A stretch of 10,303 nt of DNA from Tenericutes bacterium ADurb.BinA155. Its GTDB lineage: Bacteria; Bacillota_I; Bacilli_A; RFN20; CAG-826. The position numbers and the translations under genes were made by a program. Positions 1 to 5,041 of this stretch are shown here, piece after piece. The stretch spans positions 1-10,303 of the forward strand of contig MVZL01000031.1 of NCBI GenBank assembly GCA_002068375.1, given 5' to 3'. How positions within the stretch are numbered: the stretch's first letter is position 1; each line of letters opens with the position of its first letter. The notes below the pieces were generated by a model. The model was not told where the DNA came from, searched no databases, and saw only the letters and a program-made list of their open reading frames with translations.

Positions 1-882
1 GGTGGGCTTTAATTCCTTCGAGTAAGACTCGAGGTACGCGATCGCTTCTTCGTCTTTATGTTCCGAAAGAAGGCCAAGTAAAGCTTCAATATGATGATGG
101 AGGTCATGCCGGGTCTTGGCCGTTTCTTTTTGATAGGCTTCATCCTGATGAATTTGGGCTTCAAGACCGTTAATCTTTAACGCGTTTAACGCTTCAGCTT
201 GGCTCCGTTCGCTTTCGAGGCGAAGGATTCGGATAAAGCGGTAGATCAAAAGGTAAGCGACCGGGATGAAAAGACCGGCGTAGCCAATCAAATAGAAGAC
301 CGAACTATCGCGCTTATACCACATCTTGGGGAAGACCCCGATGAAGGTCAAAAGTCCCAAGATCAAGAGATTGAGCAAGAAAGGATAAAGAAAGCGCCGG
401 CCGATTTTCATTTCGGCTTCGAGCATCGGGGTCCGGAAGGCCTTTAAGAAAAGGACGAAGAGACCCACGAGCCAAAGCAAGCGAATCACAAGATAGAGGA
501 CTTCGCCCCAGATCGGATCCGGGAAGTAACGTCTTAGGATTTCGGTCGGGAAATTCAGAATGAGGTAGAGGGTGAGCGATAAGGTGAAAACAAAAAGGGT
601 GTACCAAAGCTTCTTTCGGTAGAAGGGAAGAACCAAGGCGACTCCTCCGGCCATAAAAGGAAGATAAAGGAACTCCAGCAAAGTATAGTAATCGGGGCCT
701 AAGACATAGAGGACGACGATGACGGTGGAGCCGGCAAGACAAAAGAAACTCAATAGGCCCAAGAGCCCAAACCATTTTTTGGTGGGAAGAGTCGGCAATA
801 AGGCAAAGGCTGGCATGAAGACTAAGCCGATCGAAATGAGGCACCTTAAGGCCATCACCAAGCCGCTCAGTCCCGCATCCAT
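1..882 (-). CDS. GHKL-type sensor histidine kinase, partial (C-terminus beyond the left edge)
   Basis: The reverse strand is open from an ATG at 882 to the window edge, giving 294 residues with no stop. About seven hydrophobic membrane segments are visible (roughly residues 7-30, 36-58, 63-87, 94-111, 128-148, 163-184 and 195-218). A short charged helical linker (about 219-254) follows, then the phospho-acceptor helix TRHDLHHHIEALLGLL at 257-272. The R-H-D-x-x-H-H pattern is typical of the AgrC/ComD-like GHKL family, so H259 is the likely phosphorylated histidine. The GHKL ATPase domain must lie left of position 1. It should be a membrane sensor, possibly for a peptide or surface stress; a response regulator may lie further left, which cannot be seen. 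Start choice: ATG 882 has no ribosome binding site but sits 6 nt after an extended -10 box. An in-frame ATG at 945 has a weak AAGGGAG 11 nt upstream and would add 21 residues. Family call is firm; ligand unknown. Confidence 0.85.
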   Translation of the reverse strand, partial: MDAGLSGLVMALRCLISIGLVFMPAFALLPTLPTKKWFGLLGLLSFFCLAGSTVIVVLYVLGPDYYTLLEFLYLPFMAGGVALVLPFYRKKLWYTLFVFTLSLTLYLILNFPTEILRRYFPDPIWGEVLYLVIRLLWLVGLFVLFLKAFRTPMLEAEMKIGRRFLYPFLLNLLILGLLTFIGVFPKMWYKRDSSVFYLIGYAGLFIPVAYLLIYRFIRILRLESERSQAEALNALKINGLEAQIHQDEAYQKETAKTRHDLHHHIEALLGLLSEHKDEEAIAYLESYSKELKPT

Positions 883-888
883 GACACA

Positions 889-897
889 ATGATACCA
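889..897 (-). promoter_or_regulatory. Extended -10 promoter of the histidine kinase gene
   Basis: On the minus strand TGGTATCAT reads as an extended -10 element (TG, one base, then TATCAT at 894-889). It ends 6 nt before the ATG at 882, so transcription would begin at or next to the start codon, giving a leaderless message. No convincing -35 is seen, which an extended -10 can tolerate. The region 901-960 upstream is AG-rich on this strand and holds only a weak hairpin (TTCC 914-917 with GGAA 923-926). Confidence 0.4.
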
Positions 898-983
898 TAC
901 AGGGTCCCCTCTTTTCCTTAGTGGAACGAAAAGAAAGGGCCCCATCGAGAGAGCGTCTCCCTTCTTTCTAAACGGGGGATGTT

Positions 984-1025
984 TATAATTAATCTAGATT
1001 TTGAAGTTCGTTAATCGGTGACCGA
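984..1025 (+). promoter_or_regulatory. Promoter and 5' leader of the CoA-disulfide reductase fusion gene
   Basis: A perfect -10 TATAAT is at 984-989; no good -35 is visible around 961-966. Directly after it, AATCTAGATT (991-1000) is a perfect 10-bp palindrome covering the expected transcription start, and TCGGTGACCGA (1015-1025) is a second palindrome just before the ribosome binding site. Either could be an operator. The leader is about 45 nt and carries an AAAGGAAG ribosome binding site (1025-1032) 8 nt before ATG 1041. The whole kinase-reductase intergenic region (883-1040) holds these signals and nothing else recognisable. Confidence 0.5.
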
Positions 1026-1040
1026 AAGGAAGATACAAAC

Positions 1041-3500
1041 ATGAGCAAGATTCTCATTGTGGGTGGAGTGGCGGGCGGAGCGACGGCGGCAACGCGGCTA
1101 CGTCGGCTTTCGGAGAAAGATGAAATCATCATCATTGAGCGCAGCGGTTATGTCAGCTTTGCAAACTGCGGATTACCTTATTATCTCGGCGGAGTGATTA
1201 AGGAAAGGGAACGGCTCCTTCAAGAGACCCCCGAAACTTTGAAAGCCAAGTTCAATTTGGACGTGCGGATCCACCAAGAAGTGGTCGCGATCAACCGGGA
1301 GAAGCAAAGCGTTGCGATCCGAAAGGAAGACGGAACGAGCTACGAAGAAACCTATGACGATTTGATTCTTTCGATGGGGGTATCCCCGCGAAAGATTCCT
1401 TTAGAGGGTTTAGCCGAAGCAAAGAATGTCTTCTTTCTTCGGAACATGGAGGACGTGGATGCGATTTCCTCCGCATTGAACCTTGGAGCCAAGAAGGCCT
1501 TAGTGGTTGGTGGGGGTTTCATCGGGATCGAAGTCGCGGAGAATTTAGTGGCCCGCGGACTCGAAGTCACCTTGGTGGAAGGACGCAATCAGATTTTGCC
1601 GCCCTTTGATCCGGAGATGGCGAAGTTCCTCGAAAATGAATTGGTCCTTCATGGGGTCGCTTTGAAATTAGGAGTCCAAGTCACTCGGTTCGAAGACTCC
1701 GGTAAGACCGTTATCCTCTCGAATGGTGAAAGTCTCGGAAGCGACCTCACGGTCCTTTCCTTAGGCGTCAGTCCCGAAAACACCCTCGCGAAATCCGCCC
1801 ATCTCGCGTTATCCCCTTCTGGCTACGTTCTCACGAGCCCGAAGATGGAAGTCTATGATGAACAAAGTAAAGCGGTGGTTCCTCATCTTTATTGCATTGG
1901 CGATCTCGCCGAAGTCAAGGATCCTTTAAGCGAGGGGACTGCCCATATTGCTCTCGCGGGTCCGGCGAACCGCGAAGCCCGTTTAGTCGCGGACGTCCTT
2001 CATGATCTTCCTTATTCGTATAAAGGCGCCCTCGGAACTAGCGTCATCAAAGTCTTCGATCAAACGGGGGCGGCGACGGGCTATAGTGAAGCCTTGTGCG
2101 ATAAGAAAGGCCGGGCCCATCAAAGCGTGATGATCGAGCGGAACCAACATGCTGGCTATTATCCGGGGGCTTCGCTCCTCACCCTCAAAGTCGTCTTCGA
2201 CCCGAAGGATGGAACTTTATTAGGAGCCCAAGCGGTCGGCCATGATGGGGTCGAAAAGCGCATCGACGTGATCGCGACGGCGATCGCTGGGGGCTTAAAA
2301 GTTCAAGATCTCATGGATTTGGAACTCAGTTATGCCCCGCCCTATGGTTCGGCCAAAGACCCGATCAATATTGTGGGCTATGCGGCGAGCAATCTTCTTC
2401 GAGGCGACTACAAGCAGATTTCTTTAGCGGAAGTTGCGGAAGCAAGTAAGGATGCTTTGCTTGTCGATGCAAGAACTCCGATGGAATATCAGATCGAGCA
2501 CATGGAAGGCGCGGTCAATATCCCCTTTGTAACCTTGCGGCAGAATCTGGATAAACTGCCCCAAGATAAGAACGCGAAGATCGTGGTTTACTGCAACGTC
2601 GGCCTCACCGCCTACCTTTGGATTTGCCTGGCGCGGGGCGAAGGCTATACGAACCTCATCAATGTCGAAGGGGGCATGCGATTAAAGAAAACGATCGAAG
2701 CCCCGTTAACCGTTAGTCAGTCTACTGCCTTTAAAGGAGGGAACATTGCCATGGACACCCCGAAAAATTCCGAGCCGATGATCGAAGTTGATGCCACGGG
2801 TTTACAGTGCCCGGGTCCGATCATGGAGGCCTCGAAAGCCAGCGAAAAAATGCAGCCGGGCCAGCGGATGAAAATCATTGCTTCCGATTGCGGGTTTGCT
2901 TCCGATATCGACCTTTGGGCCAAAACGACCGGAAACACGGTCGTATCGAATGAAAACCAAGGCGGAAAAATCGTCGCGGTGGTGGAAAAGGGCCAACCCA
3001 TGCAATCGAATTTAAGCGGAACGCCCAATAACGGCGGGACCACCATCGTCTTATTTAGCGGCGACATGGATAAGGCCCTCGCCGCAATGATCATCGCCCA
3101 AGGAACCCGGGCGATGGGAAAGCCGGCGACCGTCTTTTGCACCTTCTGGGGATTAAATCTCTTACGGAAACCCAAAGCCCCCCGCGTGAAGAAGAGCTTG
3201 ATCGAACGGATGTTTGGCTGGATGATGCCAAAAGGGGCCAAAAAGTTCAAGCTCTCGAAGATGAATATGATGGGAATGGGCTCCAAGATGATGCGTGGGG
3301 TCATGAAGAAGAAAAACGTCCCCGTCCTCGAGGAGCAATTGGCCAATGCCCAAAAAGCCGGAGTCCGCTTCTTAGCCTGCACAATGTCGATGGACATCAT
3401 GGGGATCAAGAAAGAGGAGCTGATCGACGGGATCGACTATGTTGGGGTTGCGACTTACTTGGCGGAGTGCCAAAAAGCCGCGACGACCCTCTTCATCTGA
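1041..3500 (+). CDS. cdr: CoA-disulfide reductase-rhodanese-TusA-DsrE2 fusion protein
   Basis: An 819-residue cytoplasmic protein with four sulfur-handling modules. Residues 1-450 are a flavin pyridine-nucleotide disulfide reductase: FAD-binding GGVAGGA at 8-14, redox cysteine in SFANCGLPYY (C43, as in staphylococcal CoA-disulfide reductase), second nucleotide site GGGFIGIE at 157-164, FAD motif IGD at 286-288, and tyrosines Y373 and Y431, whose spacing of 58 matches the catalytic Tyr361/Tyr419 pair I recall for the S. aureus enzyme. Residues about 458-552 are a rhodanese with active loop CNVGLTAY (C518). Residues about 579-650 are TusA-like, with CPGP (C590) and C617. Residues about 665-819 are DsrE2-like, with C700 in FCTFWGLN, a Met/Lys-rich insert and C780 in ACTMSMD. 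The family reduces CoA disulfide, CoA persulfide or polysulfide with NAD(P)H; the fused carriers would accept or pass on sulfane sulfur. Such fusions occur in anaerobes, so this is not a sequencing artefact. Transcribed alone, converging with the XRE gene. Confidence 0.92.
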   Translation: MSKILIVGGVAGGATAATRLRRLSEKDEIIIIERSGYVSFANCGLPYYLGGVIKERERLLQETPETLKAKFNLDVRIHQEVVAINREKQSVAIRKEDGTSYEETYDDLILSMGVSPRKIPLEGLAEAKNVFFLRNMEDVDAISSALNLGAKKALVVGGGFIGIEVAENLVARGLEVTLVEGRNQILPPFDPEMAKFLENELVLHGVALKLGVQVTRFEDSGKTVILSNGESLGSDLTVLSLGVSPENTLAKSAHLALSPSGYVLTSPKMEVYDEQSKAVVPHLYCIGDLAEVKDPLSEGTAHIALAGPANREARLVADVLHDLPYSYKGALGTSVIKVFDQTGAATGYSEALCDKKGRAHQSVMIERNQHAGYYPGASLLTLKVVFDPKDGTLLGAQAVGHDGVEKRIDVIATAIAGGLKVQDLMDLELSYAPPYGSAKDPINIVGYAASNLLRGDYKQISLAEVAEASKDALLVDARTPMEYQIEHMEGAVNIPFVTLRQNLDKLPQDKNAKIVVYCNVGLTAYLWICLARGEGYTNLINVEGGMRLKKTIEAPLTVSQSTAFKGGNIAMDTPKNSEPMIEVDATGLQCPGPIMEASKASEKMQPGQRMKIIASDCGFASDIDLWAKTTGNTVVSNENQGGKIVAVVEKGQPMQSNLSGTPNNGGTTIVLFSGDMDKALAAMIIAQGTRAMGKPATVFCTFWGLNLLRKPKAPRVKKSLIERMFGWMMPKGAKKFKLSKMNMMGMGSKMMRGVMKKKNVPVLEEQLANAQKAGVRFLACTMSMDIMGIKKEELIDGIDYVGVATYLAECQKAATTLFI
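2733..2753 (+). promoter_or_regulatory. Internal ribosome binding site and in-frame ATG at the rhodanese/TusA junction
   Basis: AAAGGAGG (2733-2740) is the strongest ribosome binding site type in the window and lies 10 nt before an in-frame ATG at 2751 (residue M571). The two together encode the linker residues KGGNIAM between rhodanese and TusA. Initiation here would make a 249-residue TusA-DsrE2 protein. It may be active, or it may be the fossil of the separate gene that was fused. Confidence 0.5.
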
Positions 3501-3503
3501 TCT

Positions 3504-3566
3504 TAAAAGAAAGCGTCTATTTGTTCGGCTCAAAGTAGGAGCGGATCGGATAGGCGCTTTTACTTT
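3504..3566. terminator. Bidirectional terminator between the convergent reductase and XRE genes
   Basis: AAAGCGTCTAT (3510-3520) pairs with ATAGGCGCTTT (3550-3560) over 11 positions with one G-T wobble. The plus strand continues with CTTTTACTTT, and the minus strand with CTTTCTTTTAAG, so U-tracts exist in both directions. The 29-nt loop is long but contains a smaller stem, GCTC (3528-3531) with GAGC (3539-3542). Most of the hairpin lies inside the 3' end of the XRE coding sequence, because only 16 bp separate the two stop codons. Confidence 0.6.
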
Positions 3567-4221
3567 GGAGGGAAGAGCTCGAAGAAGAAATGACACTGCT
3601 GATGCTACTCGAAGCGCTTGAAGTCGAACTGGACGAAGGGTTGTTATGACCGTTCGAGAGGTGGATGGCGACCGGAACAGCGATGGCGACCCCACCGACG
3701 AAGAGAAAGGCCAAAACCGGGAAAACAACTTTGAAGATCTGATGGCGTCTTTGGTTCTGGGCCTCGCTATAAAGGTTGCTATAAAGGAGTTGGTCAGCCC
3801 CGACTTGGTAATAATCCATTACCGCTTCTACAAAAGAAATCGATGGGAACGAATCGGCCTTTTCGTAATTGCGGACGCTCCGCTCGGACACTCCGAATTG
3901 AACGGCTTCTTGCTTTTGGGTCAGCCTCTTTTGGTAACGAAGCGCCCATAAGTTCTTGGTGAGAAGATCAAGGTCGATCGTCTTATTGGCTTCGCTCAGT
4001 TTCCCCGTCGGGATCCGCCGAGCGAAAATATCAGCGATCGAGAGATCGAGGACGTTGCCTAAGCTCGGCAAGACGTTGAGGGCGATTTCGTTTTCGCCGC
4101 TTTCAAATTTGCTGATCGCTTGGGGAGTGTAGCCGAGACGATCGGCCAAGTAACGCTGGGTATAGCCGAGGTCCTGCCGTCGCTTCGCGATATAAAGATA
4201 GAGCGGTTCTAAATCATTCAT
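3517..4221 (-). CDS. Membrane-anchored XRE-family regulator with two HTH domains
   Basis: A 234-residue protein. A first XRE-type helix-turn-helix spans about residues 7-68 (Q22 to E45, including TPQAISKFESGE), and a second, more divergent one spans about 87-146 (LTQKQEAVQFGVSERSVRNYE at 100-120). A single hydrophobic helix at about 164-187 follows, then a 46-residue tail with 21 serines that would face outside if the N-terminus is cytoplasmic. This fits a membrane-tethered one-component DNA-binding regulator; the signal and targets are unknown. The serines use all six Ser codons, so the tail is not a recent slippage repeat. The gene is divergent from the TetR gene (117 bp apart) and converges on the reductase. 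The ATG at 4221 has only a poor AGGAAC touching it and a TAAAAT box 6 nt upstream, so the mRNA may be leaderless. Confidence 0.88.
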   Translation of the reverse strand: MNDLEPLYLYIAKRRQDLGYTQRYLADRLGYTPQAISKFESGENEIALNVLPSLGNVLDLSIADIFARRIPTGKLSEANKTIDLDLLTKNLWALRYQKRLTQKQEAVQFGVSERSVRNYEKADSFPSISFVEAVMDYYQVGADQLLYSNLYSEAQNQRRHQIFKVVFPVLAFLFVGGVAIAVPVAIHLSNGHNNPSSSSTSSASSSISSVISSSSSSLQSKSAYPIRSYFEPNK

Positions 4222-4227
4222 GTTCCT

Positions 4228-4247
4228 ATTTTAAGCCTAAAAGGAGG
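4228..4247 (-). promoter_or_regulatory. XRE gene promoter region with inverted repeat
   Basis: On the minus strand TAAAAT (4233-4228) ends 6 nt before the XRE start codon. It overlaps the short inverted repeat TTTTA (4229-4233)/TAAAA (4238-4242), a possible self-regulatory operator. On the plus strand the same stretch contains AAAAGGAGG (4239-4247), a perfect ribosome binding site with no ATG at normal distance. Confidence 0.35.
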
Positions 4248-4318
4248 AACGCATCCATCTTTGGGCTCTCGTCTTTTTCCGCTTTTTCTTTTTTACGGGC
4301 TTTCACTTTTGTCGTTTT

Positions 4319-4328
4319 TTGTTACAAT
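4319..4328 (+). promoter_or_regulatory. Extended -10 promoter of the TetR gene
   Basis: TGTTACAAT at 4320-4328 is an extended -10 element 10 nt before ATG 4339. TTTCAC at 4301-4306 lies 16 bp upstream but is a poor -35. The expected start near A4335 leaves a leader of about 4 nt and no ribosome binding site. TTGTTACAA (4319-4327) is palindromic and overlaps the box, so self-repression is possible. The remainder of 4248-4318 is pyrimidine-rich with nothing else recognisable. Confidence 0.45.
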
Positions 4329-4338
4329 AGTCGCAATC

Positions 4339-4905
4339 ATGTCTGAAATCACAAAACGCGCTTTAAGCGCCTCCCTCAAAAAACTTCTGGGGACCCGACC
4401 TCTCAGCAAGATCACCGTGAGCGACATCACGGAAGATTGCGGCGTGAACCGTCAAACCTTCTACTATCATTTCCAAGATATCGCGGACTTGATCGAATGG
4501 ACTTGCCTCGAAGATTGCGACAAGGTTCTCCAAGATAACAAACACTACGATTCGTGGCAGCAGGGTTTCCTCGATGTGTTCAAACTCATGAAAGCGGACG
4601 AACGCTTCGTGATGAACATCTACCACTCGGTTTCCCGCGACCAGCTCGAACTCTACCTCTACAAATTGACTTATCCTCTCCTTAAGAATGTGGTGGATGA
4701 ACTCTCGGTCAATATGCATGTCCGCGAGGACGATAAAGCCTTCATCGCCCATTTCTACAAATACGCCTTCGTCGGACTCGTCCTCGATTGGATCGGACAC
4801 GGCATGGTTGAAGAGCCACAGCTCATCATCGACCGGATTTCCCTTCTCACCAAAGGCACGATTATCCAAGCCCTCGAGAATTATCGGGTCGATAAGACAA
4901 TTTAG
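4339..4905 (+). CDS. TetR/AcrR-family transcriptional regulator (TetR_C_8-like)
   Basis: A 188-residue protein. The N-terminal HTH (about residues 5-52) has the typical pattern of ITVSDITEDCGVNRQTFYYHF at about 25-45. The C-terminal ligand domain includes FYKYAFVGLVLDWIGHGM, characteristic of the TetR_C_8 (DhaS-like) subgroup common in Bacillota. It would be a cytoplasmic dimer that binds a small molecule and a palindromic operator. ATG 4339 is chosen because family members begin directly before the first HTH helix. An upstream in-frame TTG at 4261 would add 26 hydrophobic residues and has AAAAGGAGG 13 nt before it, so it cannot be fully excluded. The next gene on the same strand is ohyA, 136 bp downstream behind a terminator, so it is a candidate target rather than an operon partner. 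Target and effector are inference. Confidence 0.9.
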   Translation: MSEITKRALSASLKKLLGTRPLSKITVSDITEDCGVNRQTFYYHFQDIADLIEWTCLEDCDKVLQDNKHYDSWQQGFLDVFKLMKADERFVMNIYHSVSRDQLELYLYKLTYPLLKNVVDELSVNMHVREDDKAFIAHFYKYAFVGLVLDWIGHGMVEEPQLIIDRISLLTKGTIIQALENYRVDKTI

Positions 4906-4934
4906 GGTCGGTGTTTAAAAATTCAACACGCCAT

Positions 4935-4970
4935 AACGGGTGGGCAAAAATCGCTCACCCGTTTCCTTTT
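4935..4970 (+). terminator. Intrinsic terminator after the TetR gene
   Basis: AACGGGTGGGC (4935-4945) pairs with GCTCACCCGTT (4953-4963) over 11 positions with one G-T wobble. The loop is 7 nt (AAAAATC), followed by TCCTTTT. It starts 29 bp after the TetR stop and separates this gene from ohyA. Confidence 0.85.
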
Positions 4971-4977
4971 GTCATTT

Positions 4978-5040
4978 TTGGCTTCCATTTTTTCTCACTA
5001 GATTGGAGGGGTCGAAAGAATTCACTTAAGGAGGAATTCT
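4978..5040 (+). promoter_or_regulatory. ohyA promoter region and ribosome-binding-site hairpin
   Basis: Since a terminator ends near 4970, ohyA needs its own promoter here. The best candidate is TAGATT (4999-5004) with a weak TTGGCT (4978-4983) 15 bp upstream. The leader then carries a perfect inverted repeat, AGAATTC (5017-5023) and GAATTCT (5034-5040), with 10 nt between. That loop contains most of the AAGGAGG ribosome binding site (5028-5034), and the second arm ends one base before the ATG. It could be an operator for a TetR-type dimer or an RNA hairpin that controls access to the ribosome binding site. Confidence 0.5.
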
Positions 5041-5041
5041 C

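Noticed and set aside
314..898. A 194-residue minus-strand reading frame starting at ATG 898 with an AGAGGGGA sequence well placed upstream
   Set aside because: Its translation is low-complexity and Arg/Ser/Leu/Pro-rich, and it overlaps in another frame the clearly recognisable kinase with membrane helices and the RHD motif.
901..945. Hairpin at the kinase start as a terminator
   Set aside because: The stem is interrupted, no gene ends there on either strand, and there is no U-tract after it.
2717..3409. A 230-residue minus-strand reading frame opposite the TusA-DsrE2 region
   Set aside because: The plus strand carries conserved active-site motifs; the antisense frame has no recognisable domain and follows from codon bias.
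3541..3660. Ser-codon-rich stretch as a tandem repeat
   Set aside because: All six serine codons are mixed with no repeating unit at DNA level.
4363..4869. A 168-residue minus-strand reading frame opposite the TetR gene
   Set aside because: Shadow of a well-supported regulator gene; acidic and without domain features.
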